Shown here in pieces: positions 30,411-42,141 of a DNA stretch of 64,000 bases (positions within the stretch are counted from its first letter, which is position 1; each line of letters starts with the position of its first letter). The stretch is taken from NCBI GenBank assembly GCA_036250195.1, contig JAVHZZ010000002.1:275988460-276052459 (forward strand), read 5' to 3'. The stretch is from Mixophyes australis. Its lineage: Eukaryota; Chordata; Amphibia; Anura; Limnodynastidae. The translations under genes and the position numbers were made by a program. The notes beneath the pieces were generated by a model. It had not been told where the DNA came from. It did not search any database and was given only the letters and a program-made list of their open reading frames with translations.

Positions 30411-32690
30411 AGCTATGCAAACGCTAGAGATGGTCAGCGAGGTGATGCCTAAGGATGGGCCGATTGATATATTATGTCTAAAATATATGGCGCGTACGCA
30501 ATGGCCTATTGCGACATATGGGTCAAATTGACCAGAGAGTGTGTGAAACCCTTTCCTAAGGTTGGTACTTTTGATTCAGATGTATTGAGTACTGTTAAAG
30601 AAAAGTTATTTTTGCTTAAATCTCTGAAAGAGAGGATTAAACATAATGATTGCTTAAAGTTGTGGCAACGAGAAGGGAACACGTGGCAAGGCAGCGCGTG
30701 CACAGCAGAAGTAGGTGTGCCGCAAAGCGCGCGCACAGGGGATGTAGTCGTTGAGAAGCGTGAAGATCTGAGTGCAAGCGCGCCCCCGCCGCCCTATGCG
30801 GTTGGGGGTGTAAGTACAGCCGTGACCAAAACTAATAAAAATGAAACTAATAAATTATATCCTCTGTTAAGTCAATTTAAAACCAATATTTCTGAGGAAG
30901 AAGATAAACCCACTATAATTTCAGCCATTCCCCATGCTATTAACATTCTGGAGATACATCGCAGACAAGGCAAGTGAGCGGTCCCATCAGCAGGGTCAGC
31001 GGCTGAAATAGGTGAGAGTAGTGGAGTAAGTACAAGGAGGGAGAACATTCATGGTACTGAAGCAGCAATTCTGGTGACTGATTCTGAATGTAGTGATTCG
31101 GTTGGTACTTATCCTGTCTGCACAATAGCAGTTCCCAATGGGAAAGCGGACAAGGATGGTATAGTTCCTATGAGGAATGTAGCAATGCATTGTCCTTGGA
31201 CTAGATCGAAACTACATTCAATTATGACTGATTTCCCAGATCCTAGAAAAGAGTTGGCCAGATGTCAGAAATTTGTCAAAGACTTAGGAAATGCGCACAA
31301 GCCAACTAATAAAGATTGGCGAGTGGTGTTGAGAGCCAGTCTTCCTCCCAATACTGACATACAGAATGGCAGGCGCCGTCTCCGCACTGACACTTGGTGC
31401 AAGAGACGGATGCCTGCAACTTCTCAGCAACCATGTCCTGTTGCCTAGCAGCGGGAAACTAGCTCTGCTCACCTGTCTGCAGCCAGCATGTCTTACAACC
31501 AAAATCTCCCTAACCCAATCAGGAGGCACATTAGGGTATATAAAGCAGCCTCTGACACATGTCTAGTGCCAGAGTATTTGGTCTTCAGCCTTGCTCCAGC
31601 GTTTGTTCCTGTGTTGCTGTTATTTGGATTCTGACCCCAGCTTGTTCCTGACTTCTCCTTTGGTTCCAGATTCTGGCTTAGAGTGATATTTGGTATTGAC
31701 CCGGCTTCCTGACCATTCTCCTGCTTCTAAATTGGCTATATCCGTTCCTCTGGTTTTGACCCGGCTTGCTGACTACTCTTCCATCATGCCTCCTGGTGGG
31801 CTGTCACCGCTGCCTCAATTGTTACCTCGCCAGCTGACTAATACTGAGGGCCGTGACCTGCACGTCCCTTGCAGCGAAGTCCATACCTCCTTGCGGGGGT
31901 TCCTGATGAAAACCAGGGGCGTGTTAGACTCCGCGCCTCAGTACTCAGTAGCGCCAACTGCTAGCAGGTATCATCAATTCCACCTAGTGATTCTGACACA
32001 AAAGTTTGTTAAGGACTGTATATTGGAGGAGGATTGAACCTTATCAGATGAGGACAACCAAGAGAATATTAAGAGAATTGTCTCACAATTGGCCATCTAT
32101 TTTCCAGTGGTAGTGAATTGGAGCAAAATTTTTACTATCAAACAAAAGGATAGTGAAACTGCAGCGGATAATTTCGCTAGAGCTCTGCTAGCAATTACAC
32201 AGTTCACTGGAATATCTGATATAAAAGAGGATCCACATCACAGGGAAGTGGCTGTAACAGTATTGATGGATAGTCTCAGAGAAAATCTAAAGACAGGGGT
32301 ACAAACCTCATTACCTAATTGGAGAGACATCACGGTAGATGCTCTTAGAGAGTCTGCCGTGGAGTCTGCCGTGGAGCATGACAAAAACATTTTCAGAAAG
32401 AAAGAGGCACAGAGTGATAGGTTAATGACGGTGAGTATCCAAGCCTTAGAGAGATAACACATACAACCACAGACTCATAACACTTATTACATAGGAAGAA
32501 AGAAACATACGACAGTGATGTGTTATAAATGTCAGAAGGAGGGACACATAAAGAAATACTGTAGAGAAGGGAGTTATGGGTCACATAACAGACATACACG
32601 GAATCTAGATAATCCCCAACATATACCCGCGCATATTATAGAGACAAAAGCTGCGCGGGAAAGTGATAGTCAACGCTAGGGATCAGGTCA
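30411..32690 (+). pseudogene. ERV-B Gag, split by a solo LTR
   Basis: Matrix from about 30474 (GAYAMAYCDIWVKLTRECVK), a P-P-P-P-Y late-domain motif near 30785 in frame with it, then capsid from about 31074 with P-W-T-R-S-K-L. The capsid is interrupted at 31366 by the solo LTR and resumes at 31999. A premature stop follows within ten codons (near 32036), then 32089-32457 gives the C-terminal capsid. A CCHC box (C-Y-K-C-Q-K-E-G-H-I-K-K-Y-C) is readable at about 32521-32562. The initiation codon region seen in ERV-A is degraded. Confidence 0.85.
31367..31998 (+). mobile_element. Solo LTR inserted in ERV-B gag
   Basis: 632 bp beginning TGGCAGGCG and ending TTCTGACA, flanked by CAGAA (31362-31366) and CAAAA (31999-32003), a 5-bp duplication with one change. 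A CAAT-type motif and a TATATAAA box (about 31537-31545) put the promoter on the plus strand. Removing it restores continuity with the ERV-A gag alignment. It resembles Gypsy LTRs in layout; family not identified. Confidence 0.75.
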
Positions 32691-32727
32691 TACCTGTAGT
32701 CTACAGCCAGTTAGGTTAACTGAGAAT

Positions 32728-33200
32728 GTGAGAGAAGAACCTACAATGACAGTTGATATAGCTGGTACAAAACAAACCTTTCTTGTAGATACAAGGGAGG
32801 CAAGGTCAGTGATAAATCTACAGGTCTCTAACAAATCCATTCCAGCTATGGGTGTAACAGGGAGAGTGTTACATTACACTTTGACTAAACCCGCAGAAGT
32901 TACTATCGGGCCTCTGCACACCAAGCATTCATTTCTCTTGGCTGCAACAGCTCCTACTAACTTACTGGGCAGAGACTTGTTGTGTAAAATGGGATGTGTC
33001 ATATACTTTACCCCTAATGGTGTATTTCTAGACATACCAGAGAAGATTGCACATGAGGTACAAGACATATTGAACACCCCACAAAGGTTAATGTTACACT
33101 CTGCCGTTATAGAACAAAGTCCATCTCAGGTAAAGGAAATGTTACTAAAAATACCAGGTTCCCTATTTACCAAAGATGGACAGGACACTGGATTGATGGC
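32728..33200 (+). pseudogene. ERV-B protease, DTR in place of DTG
   Basis: Retropepsin frame with FLVDTREARSV: the third residue of the D-T-G triad is Arg. A short deletion follows compared with ERV-A (the segment after the active site is shorter). L-L-G-R-D-L-L is intact. The frame runs unbroken into the RT linker to 33375. Confidence 0.85.
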
Positions 33201-34600
33201 AAATGTAGCTCCTGTCATGGTTAATATAAAAAGAGGTATGATAGCTCCAAAAATCCCACAGTATCCATTAAAACCGGAGGTGGAATTGGGGGTGTATCCT
33301 GTGATTAAGAGGCTGTTGCAACAAGGGATCTTAATTTGTGTATCCAGCACAGCCAATAGTCCCATTTCCCAGTGAAGAAGAGTGGGGGGAGTGACTATAG
33401 ATTAGTTCAGGATTTAAGGGGAATTGGCAAAGTTGTTGAGAGCCAATTGCCTGTAGTGCCCAATCCAGCTGTCATCCTCATGCAGATTCCACTGTCTGCC
33501 AGTCATTTCACTGTCATTGATCTCTGTTCTGCCTTTTTCTCTGTCCCCCTTCACCCTGACTGTCAGTATCTTTTTGCATTCTCCTACAGGGGAGTGCAAT
33601 ATACATGGACTAGATTTCCCCAGAGGATCATTGACAGCCCCAGTATTTTCTCCCAAGCATTACATGTCTGTTTACAATCCTTCCAACCAAGCAATGAGTC
33701 TGTTCTAATTTAATATGTGGACGATTTGTTATTATGCTCTGATTTGTTTATGTCATGCTTACATGATACTAAATTGTTGTTGCTTCATCTCTCACAAACA
33801 GGGCACAAGGTTGCAAAGGTCAAGTTACAGCCATGTCAGACTAAGGTTAAATACTTGGGACACTGTCTTCCCCTGGGGCTAAGACACTTAACAACGGACA
33901 GAATCGAGGCAATACAACACATGACACATGCCACAGAACCAAAAACAAATCCGTACCTTCCTGGTGATGTGTGGATACTGTAGATCTTGGATCCCGGCTA
34001 TTCTGGCGTTACCATTGCAGGAGTTAGTCTCTTCCTCAAAACCTAAGCGTGTCATACACACAGAGGAGTCAGAGCAAGCATTCTTTAATCTTAAAGATAG
34101 TCTGACTAGAGCACCTGCATTGGGAATACCTGATTATGAAAAGCCCTTTGAGTTATACTGTACGGAAGCTGATGGTTGTGCAGCAGGTGTCCTCACACAG
34201 AAACATGGTGATGCTAGCAGACCGGTAGCATACTACAGTGCACAATTGGACACTGTGGCAAGATCACGCCCAACGTGTCTAAGAAGCGTGGCAGCAACTG
34301 CTCTTCTGGTAAGTAAGAGCGAGGACCTAGTATAAGGACATGTTTAAACTGTTTATACACCTCATGCGGTATCTGCTCTGTTAAATTCAGCTCAAACCAG
34401 ACATGTCTCTACAGCTAGGTTGACAAAATCGGTACTTGCTCTGATGGCACCCGCAAACATCTCAATCAAATGGTGTAGCACTTTAAATCCAGCTACATAC
34501 CTTCCATATGTGCCTTTAGATGCACAAAGGGTGGGAGGTGAGGAGACCCTGATTGGAGATAAGTTTGCCGGTATACTGATACGCATGATTGTATGGAATA
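33201..34600 (+). pseudogene. ERV-B reverse transcriptase
   Basis: RT fingers lie in the frame ending at 33375; a ~2-base difference from ERV-A near 33370 shifts the frame to 33372-33713 (YRLVQDLRGIGK, FTVIDLCSAFFSVPL). A TAA stop occurs immediately before the intact catalytic Y-V-D-D at about 33714-33727; then LGHCLPLGLRHL and, after another frameshift near 33930, the thumb and connection to 34335. A further stop lies near 34335. Confidence 0.86.
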
Positions 34601-35080
34601 CCTGAACCAGACCTTTAATGCAAGGCCCGACATATGTGACACCCCCTTAGAAAATGTAGTTTTTACGTTTTACACAGTAGGGAGTTGTCATAGACAGACT
34701 GACATGGGAGAGCTATGCACTGGTTACGCTGTTGTAGACGATCAGGATGTTGTAAAAGCTGAATCCCTTTGCCCACCTCACTTGGCCCAAGTGGCCAAAC
34801 TAATAGCACTAAAGAGAGCGTGTGAGTTGGCAGAGGGTAAGTCAGCTAATATATATACTGATTCTAGGTACGCCTTCGGGGTAGTGCACGATTTCGGGGC
34901 CATTTGGCGTCTTAGAAACTTTATGACAGCTGCAGGCACACCAATAGCACACTCACGATACATAAAAGGACTTTTGACAGTGATACAGTTACCCAAGACA
35001 GTATCCGTCATAAAGTGTAAAGCACACACATCCGAAGAAGACCCGGTGTCAGTGGGTAATAACAGGGCGGATGAAGCTGC
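34593..35080 (+). pseudogene. ERV-B RNase H, catalytic Asp changed to Val
   Basis: Continuous frame with F-Y-T-V-G-S where the family has Y-T-D-G-S, so the first catalytic Asp is Val (about 34669-34686). Later blocks N-I-Y-T-D-S-R-Y-A-F and V-I-K-C-K-A-H-T are kept, as is the join to the integrase N-terminal region (S-V-G-N-N-R-A-D-E-A-A-K-W-A). Confidence 0.86.
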
Positions 35081-36330
35081 TAAATGGGCAGCAGGGCAAG
35101 CTATAACTGTATCGACAGAGACAATAATGGTTTTTCAGACATTAGACAATCAGAAATTGATTGAAATGCAAGATTTGTGTTCCCTACAGGAAAAGGCAGT
35201 CTGGAAGGCAAAGGGATGTGGCCAAGAGTCCTCGGGACTATGGAGAGATGGACAAGCTAGGCCAGTGGCTCCCAGAGCATATTACCCAGGCCTGGCTGAG
35301 GCAGAACATGGTTGAACACATCTGGGTAAAGAAGGTATGTGCAAACTAGTGAGACTACACTGGTGTGCACCTGGCTTTTCTTCTCAGACCGATTAGAAGG
35401 CAATGTCATGTCTTACTTGTTTCAGGAGAAACGTCGGGAAGACAATACCAACTGAGTCATCCCATATCCCTCCTACAGACGGACCTTTTCAGATAATACA
35501 AATTGACTATATCCAATTACCACCTTGCAGGAATTTCAAATATGTGTTAGTGTGTTTTCCAGTTGGGTAGAGGCATATCCAACAGCCATTAATACTGTTG
35601 TGTTCACTGCAAAAAAATTGTTCAGGAATTCGTGTGTAGAAATGGTATCCCTAGAATCATAGAAAGCAATAGGGGTACCCATTTTACTGGTGATATCTTC
35701 CAGAACATGTGTAAGCTCATGGGAATCAATAGCAGACTTCATACTCCTTACCGACCACAAGCCAGTGGTAAGGTGGAAAGGGTAAACGGTACCATAAAGA
35801 ACAAGCTGAGTAAGATAAAGCCTGAAACTGGCTTGGCATGGCTATAAGCTTTGCCACTAGTCCTCCATAGCATCAGAACCACTCCCAGGCCTCCTTTTAA
35901 TCTGTCCCCCTTTGAGATCCTTTTTGGCAAACAACCTCATTTGATCATAAGTCTGCAGGACGATTTGAAGTGCAATAATGAAGTGACTGTGCAATATCTC
36001 ATAAAAATGAGCAGACAGATAAAACAACATCAACAAAAGCTGAAAATGCTGTCACCTGGTATGCCAGAAACAAACTGTCATGATGTTGAACCTGGGGAAT
36101 ATGTTATGATCCGCAATTTCTTACGGTCAGGTTGTTTAACAGACCGTTGGGAAGGCCCATACCAAGTGTTGATGACCAATACCACATCTCTGAAGGTTTC
36201 AGAAAGAGACACTTGGGTCCATTCCACTCACTGCAGGAAAGTCAGTAGCCCGGACAAAGTACGAGACAAAGCTGAGACCGACGTCACTGATCGTCAACCT
36301 GTTCCGAGAGACCTAAAGCCTGCAGTTAAG
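35081..36330 (+). pseudogene. ERV-B integrase
   Basis: N-terminal region to 35315, then a TGA inside the HHCC motif near 35314 and a second stop near 35393. First catalytic Asp in Q-I-D-Y-I-Q (about 35498). A ~10-bp deletion near 35553 shifts the frame; the second Asp (E-S-N-R-G in place of E-S-D-R-G, so Asp changed to Asn) and the Glu region (G-K-V-E-R-V-N) are in 35632-35847. The C-terminal module with PGEYVMIRNF is in 35851-36369. The Glu block lost from ERV-A is still present here. Confidence 0.85.
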
Positions 36331-36337
36331 ACACCTA

Positions 36338-36347
36338 AGCCAAGGAC
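36338..36347. repeat. Target duplication, left copy
   Basis: AGCCAAGGAC, repeated at 38388-38397. Extending to 36333-36347 versus 38383-38397 gives 14 of 15 identical bases, bracketing the Penelope-derived insertion. Confidence 0.75.
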
Positions 36348-36696
36348 TCTCATTTATTTTTTCATATAAATATAATTTTTCTTTCACATTTATATCTTTA
36401 TCTACAGTACTTTCATTATATTTTTTTATTTTTTACTTTTTTCTATTTTCATTTATTTTTATCTTTATTTTTATGTACACATGTTTATATATTTTTAATA
36501 TTTTCTACATGATTGAACATTTTTTTTATACTTAGTGCAATATGTTTTAGCTAGTATTGCACTATTGAGATATGAGATATAAACATTCTAGTTATGTGAT
36601 GGAATGGTCCTATGTTATATTATATTTTATTTTGATTTATTATGCTGCTGAGTCTGCTTTTCTGCAGGATTTACCTCCAATATGTATGTACAGTAA

Positions 36697-37130
36697 TACC
36701 CCATTCATACTGCACCAAAATCCCGGGTTTTTGCCGGGGATTTATCGAGGGGTAATTCCCGGGTCAAACCCGGGTTGCCTGCACTACGAATGCTGAAAAA
36801 CCCGGGTTGCACAGAAAACAAGCTGATTGGCTGTCTGCCTGTCTCTAATGTGATAATGTGGTAAACAATCACCACCCACTTTTGCATCATCTTTATGCGT
36901 CAAAAAACCAGTCACCTTTCAATGACATCACCATTTTTCAGGAAATGAAAACTGCTCTGGTGATGACTCCCACAAATTGCCAGGGCACAGACTTGTGCAG
37001 TATGAATGGGGTCAACCCGGGTCCGAGGTGCAGTATGAATGGTGTTTCTGAGCTGGGACACTCCGAGCCCTGGCAAAAACCCGGCTTGAAAAACCCCGGA
37101 TATTGCCGGGGCGGCAGTATGAAAGCGGTA
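36697..37130. mobile_element. MITE with TAA duplication (Harbinger-like)
   Basis: 434 bp with imperfect terminal inverted repeats TACCCCATTCATACTGC / TACCGCTTTCATACTGC and TAA on both sides (36694-36696, 37131-37133). The 3-bp TWA-type duplication suggests PIF/Harbinger. GC-rich (CCCGGG motifs), no coding. Two extra direct copies of GCAGTATGAATG lie at about 36998 and 37032. Confidence 0.7.
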
Positions 37131-37284
37131 TAAGAGATTTTTTTTTCTCCTTTTGCTGTGTGGATGAGGTCACGCATCACCTGTTGTGTTAATTTAAATT
37201 AGTCAATTAGAGATTTGCTTGGCAATTGATGATTCAGGTGTATATAAAGCTCTTATGAGCCCTGTGTAAAACCACCTCTTCCCT

Positions 37285-37311
37285 CTGATGAAGTTACTTG
37301 TGTAATGAAAC
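37285..37311 (+). ncRNA. Hammerhead-ribozyme-like core
   Basis: CTGATGA, then GTTAC-TTGT-GTAAT (5-bp helix II including one G-U), then GAAAC. The invariant core boxes are intact, unlike the copy at 15209. Helices I and III and the cleavage triplet were not established. Confidence 0.55.
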
Positions 37312-38421
37312 GCGTAAGGGATCTCACAAGAACAACATAGAAGTTGACTTATATTTTTGACAGATTCATCATCGCTGGTTCTACCTGCGGGACTTGCAAA
37401 ATGTACGTCTAACATTTAGAGGTTTTTATTCTCATCAACAGCCGCACGAGTGGGTTTATTGTGGTATCTGGAATCAGATTTAGAGGTTGCTCCCTCTTTA
37501 CAACAAAGAACTTGTCAGGTCTGTATAAATCATTATCCTAGCGGCAGCACAGCCGCATAAGCTGGTTAATTGATATACCATCTATATTAGGATACGGTTA
37601 CTGGCATCTCCACACATTTGCTTTGTACATCACAGCGTAAGAGTGCCTTATAATTAAGAGACTGAGGCGTCTCAAGACTGGAACATCTATACAGCCAACT
37701 GACAGAGGTAATATCCTTTGGGAGATACACGATGTGAGCATACTACACCTCTTATATTGTTATATCTAACATTAAGGAGAACAGACTGATTTTCAGTTCA
37801 AGATTTATTGCCACTGACGTGAATACGGCTGATTGCAATTATATACTGAGGATATTGCTGCTTTATGATATGAGCATAATTATACACCTCTAATATTGCT
37901 ATATACAAAGGAGAACAGATGAATTTCAATTTCATGATCTATAGTCATTGATGTGGACATGGATGATTGATATATTATATTGAGGATATTGCGGTTATGA
38001 TCGGATCTTTATTCTACACATTTTTTCCAGTGACTCAGTTATATTTATATTTTACCTTTACATTTTATTTTGATTGGCCAATAATATGACTTTTTGTCAA
38101 TACAAATGGTCACATTTCTTCTGCGCTCCATCAGCGCTAAGAGCTCGGTGTGTGTGTGTGTGTATGTACAGTTATATATCCAAACGGAGTGTATTGCAAT
38201 CATTTTTTGATATTGTTTTGAATTTGTTTATAGGGTCATTTCTATGTGTGTTTTTTGTTTTTATCATGGTATGATGCAATTAATAAATATTACATTTTAT
38301 ATGGTGATTCGTGACTATTACATTGATTTATTTCTTTTTTATTAGCTGATTGGGTCTTTAGCGCTGCAGTTTGTTTTAGTTTACCTGAGCCAAGGACGTT
38401 GCCCATACTATCATTCCAGCA

Positions 38422-39337
38422 ATGGAGTGGCGATTTTTGTTTTTCTTTTTTTCCAGGATTTATCTTGTTTTTATTTTTTGTAGGACACCCTATTTTTGTG
38501 AAGGAGAACGAATGACAGAGACGAGATCTGGTAGTGATACTGATGAAGTGGAGTTGGAGGAAAGGTTAATAGAACCAACAGTGCAGCCTATTATCAAGCT
38601 CGGTCCAGGGGTTATGAAAAGGTCTTATAGCTCTGGAACTCAGAGATAGTGTGAGGGGCTATACCTTAAGTCCTCCCAGATGATGTGTACTATGTTTGTG
38701 GGAGAAAGGCTTATTCCTGGTTAACTCTGAGTTCCAAGGATTTGTGTTTTTTAGATAAACTGGTTCCCGAGGTCATGACCACTACACATGATGAAATGGT
38801 TGGTATCCATAGGACTACATCACCACCATACATACACACACAGTATGAACATCGTGGAAAACGAAACATGATTGATGGTGAAGAACCTATAGCTACAAAA
38901 TTGATTAGTGAAACCACTGGTTTCCAGGTTATGGTTGCTTTAGATGCCACCAGGATCGCTCGGGGAACTTTAAATTTTAAGTATATACAGGACCTAGCTA
39001 AATTGATAGACAATATCACCGAGATGTATGATGACACTTTCAGGTATACGGGTAGAGAGCTACAGGCTTCTAAAAAAGAGTTGGTGCAACATAGACTGGT
39101 GTTGAATTATCTCACATCTATTACTGGTGGATATTGTGTGACATTGGCCATCCAGTTTGGTGTCAAATGTTGCACGAACATCACCAATAATACTGATGAC
39201 CCCAAGGAAGTCATAGACCGGAAAATAAATGAAATTCTGCAACTAAAATGGGAATTTAGGAGGAACCATAATTCTTCCTTATATGAGATTGGAGAAAAGG
39301 TGGCAGGATGGTTCTCATGGTTGAATCCTGTAAAATG
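38422..39337 (+). pseudogene. ERV-B envelope, SU mostly deleted
   Basis: Starts with an ATG and a hydrophobic signal-like segment at 38422, matching ERV-A. It stops at 38649; the sequence then jumps over most of SU (several hundred bases present in ERV-A) to a segment near 38670. 38685-39338 gives C-terminal SU, a furin-type R-G-K-R site and TM with G-G-Y-C...C-C, ten residues between C and CC. TM is cut at 39337 by a LINE; its anchor and tail resume at 41866 to about 41990. Confidence 0.84.
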
Positions 39338-39542
39338 ACATAACATAACATAGTTGATGAGGTTGAAAAAAGACACCAGTCCATCAAGTTCAACCTATTT
39401 TGGATCTCCTGGGATCCTGCACTTATATTTGAAATTGATCCAGAGTAAGCAACCGCCAATCTGTTTCAATTGTAAAAATCCCCCCAGACTCAATATTGCA
39501 GTCCTATTTTTACCATATATCCACTACTATCCTTCATTTTAA

Positions 39543-40990
39543 TTAACGGTCGTATCCCTGGATACACCTTTCCGCTAAAAATTTGTCTAACCCTTTCTTA
39601 AACATATCTATTGAATCTGCCATCACAAATATCCCTGGCAATGAATTCCATATCTTGACTGCCCTTACTGTAAAGAACCCCTTCCTTTGCTGGTTGTGAA
39701 CTTTCCTCTCCTCTAACCTTAGAGGGTGACCACGTGTCCTTTGTATAGTCCTTGGGGTAAAAAGTTCCCATGAAAGTTCTCTGTATTGACCCCTAATGTA
39801 TTTGGACATAGTAATCATATCTCCCCTTAGGCGCCTCTTTTCTAAAGTAAACATGCCTAAACTGGCTAACCTTTCCTCATAACTTAATGACTCCATACCC
39901 TTTATCAATTTTGTCGCCCTTCTCTGAACCCTTTCTAGTTCCAAATTATCTTTTTTATAGAGTGGTGCCCAGAACTGTACTGCATATTCAAGATGAGGTC
40001 TTACCAACGATTTATACAGTGGCAAAATTACACTGTCTTCCCTTGCATCTATGCCCCTTTTTATGCATGCCAATACTTTGTTTGCCCTTGCAGCTGCTGC
40101 TTGACATTGAGCACTATTGCTAAGTCTACTGTCTACGAGCACTCCCAAATCCTTTTCCATTATAGATTTTCCTAAATTAATTCCATTTAATTTATAGATT
40201 GCGTTCTTGTTTTTGATCCCTGAATGCATAACCTTACATTTATCTGTGTTAAACCTCATATTCCATTTGGCCGCCCAATCCTCCAGTTTATTTAAGTCCC
40301 TCTGTAGAGAAGCTACATCTTGCTCTGATTTTATTACCTTACAGAGTTTAGTGTCATCTGCAAAAATAGAAACTTTACTCTCTAAACCATCACCAAGGTC
40401 ATTAATGAATATATTAAAAAGGAGTGGCCCCAGCACGGAACCTTGAGGTACTCCACTTAAGACTTTTAACCAATTAGATTAGTTTGACATGACCTATCCC
40501 TCACAAATCCATGTTGATTCCCACTAATAATTTTATGGCGTACCAAGTAATCCTGAATACTATCCCTTAAAATACCTTCCAGTAGTTTCCCCACTATTGA
40601 TGTCAGGCGTACAGGTCTATAATTACCTGGTTGTGATCTCGTCCCCTTTTTAAACAACGGCACCACATCTGTTATTCGCCAATCCCTTGGTACTGAGCCT
40701 GATGAGATTGAATCTCTGAAAATTAAGAATAGCGGTCTAGCTATTTCCGAATTTAACTCCATAAGGACCCTTGGGTGTATGCCATCTGGACCTGGAGCTT
40801 TATTTATCTTAATATTTTTCAGTCGCCTTTGGACTTCTTCCTCTGACAACCAAGTATTAATTAATAGCATGGTTTCATTTCCATGTTTATGTATTACTTC
40901 TACCATTTGTTCCTCTCTAGTAAATACTGAAGAAAAGAAAGTGTTTAATATCTCTGCTTTCTCCTTAGTATCATTTATCAATTCACCCAT
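39543..40990 (-). pseudogene. CR1-type LINE reverse transcriptase
   Basis: Two frames. 40990-40466: NKAPGPDGIHPRVLMEL, FKKGTRSQPGNYRPVRLTSI, ISGNQHGFVRDRSC. 40436-39543: MLGPLLFNIFINDL, then the catalytic F-A-D-D-T-K-L near 40350, WNMRFNTDKCKVMH, and the C-terminal region with RSLVRPHLEYA-like sequence and a terminal KIWNSLP block. A gap near 40450 includes a frameshift in the region before MLGPL. Order and motifs fit the CR1/L2/Rex1 group; CR1 is the best guess. Confidence 0.88.
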
Positions 40991-41331
40991 CTCACTTCTT
41001 AGGGTCCTATATTATCTTTTTTAATCCTTTTGCCATTTATATACTTAAAAAACTTTTTGGGGTTTATCTTACTTTCTTTTGCAACATGCCTTTCATTTTC
41101 TAATTTAGCCAATCTAATTTCCTTTTTGCATGTTTTATTACATTCCTTGTACCTACGGAAGGACTCCTCTGACCCTTCAGACTTAAACAATTTAAATGCA
41201 CGCTTCTTCCTTTGCATTTATTCCCTTACCTTTTTATTTAGCCACATTGGTTTAGACTTAATTCTTTTAAATGTATTTCCCATAGGAATGAACTTATACG
41301 TGTATGTTTCCAACAACATTTTAAAGACAGC

Positions 41332-41860
41332 CTACTTTTCTTCCGTATTTTTTCCTTCAAAGGCTTTGTCCCAGTCTATGCTCTTTATAGACTCCTTTAG
41401 CATATTAAAATTTGCCTTTCTAAAGTTTAAAGTCCTAGTTGATCCCTTATACCGTTGCTTCTGGAAACTAATTTCAAAAGAGACCATATTATGATCACTG
41501 TTTCCCAAGTGCTCCCTTACTTGAATATTTGATATTATGTCTACATTGTTTGTTATTACTAGGTCCAGTATAGTCCGGTTCCTTGTTGGTTCCTCTACTA
41601 ATTGGGACATGTAATGGTCTTTTAGCGTGCTCAGAAACCTATTTCCCCTGGCTGTACCGCAGGTCTCAGTACTCCAATCAATGTCCGGATAATTAAAATC
41701 CCCCATAATTAAAATTTGACCTAGTTGTGTAGCCTTTTCAATTTGCTGTAGAAGTTGGGCTTCCTCAATTAAACTAAAATCTGGCGGTTTATAGTATATC
41801 CCTATCAGCAACTTCTCTGAACTTTTTCCTCCGCTGGATATTTCCACCCACAATGCCTCT
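41332..41860 (-). pseudogene. CR1-type LINE APE endonuclease (C-terminal part)
   Basis: ALWVEISS, LLIGIYYKPPD, then the catalytic M-G-D-F-N-Y-P-D-I-D-W, L-D-L-V-I-T-N and G-N-S-D-H-N-M-V-S, the motif series of apurinic-type endonucleases. The N-terminal third is missing because the insertion is 5' truncated at 41860. The region 40991-41331 links to RT and is broken. Confidence 0.87.
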
Positions 41861-41865
41861 AAATG

Positions 41866-42129
41866 GTTCTCTGGTCTAGGAGAGTGGGTACAGATAATGG
41901 GTGCTAGCATAGGTAAGCTCCTTATCCTTATACTTGGTGTCATCTTAGTAATTGGCTAATGTGTCAGATGTGTTCCTACTATATGGAAGTGTGGAAAATG
42001 GTCTAATGAGGTAAACACCGAAAATGAGATTGTGATGGTGGTGAGGGATACAAGTATCACGTTCTGTGAAGAACTACATTACAATCCTGGCATCGAGAAC
42101 ATAATTACGTGACAGTTTCTTTAACTATC
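41866..42129 (+). pseudogene. ERV-B env 3' end and pre-LTR sequence
   Basis: Continues ERV-A env homology (membrane anchor and tail region, WFSGLGEW-type sequence in ERV-A) with frameshifts. No separate gene. Confidence 0.65.
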
Positions 42130-42141
42130 AAAGGGTGGAGC
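42130..42141 (+). other. Polypurine tract of ERV-B
   Basis: AAAGGGTGGAGC directly before the LTR, identical to ERV-A. Confidence 0.85.

Larger units (their letters stand above)
36348..38382 (+). mobile_element. Penelope-derived non-coding insertion in ERV-B
   Basis: 2.0 kb with no RT or endonuclease, flanked by a ~15-bp target duplication. It carries a TATA-like segment, GTATATAAAG near 37231, a hammerhead-type core at 37285-37311, a long AT-rich tail ending in a region with GTCTTTAGCGCTGCAG, and a nested MITE at 36697-37130. The hammerhead with a flanking GAAACGCGT is a hallmark I associate with vertebrate Penelope-like pseudo-LTRs. It could be a non-autonomous derivative or a 5'-truncated copy. 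Confidence 0.5.
39338..41860 (-). mobile_element. CR1-type non-LTR retrotransposon, 5' truncated
   Basis: 2.5 kb minus-strand insertion flanked by AAATG (39333-39337 and 41861-41865). It carries part of an APE endonuclease and an RT (see next entries), and ends at its 3' side with ATGTT repeats (minus) typical of CR1/L2-like tails. It lies in ERV-B env in antisense orientation. Confidence 0.85.
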
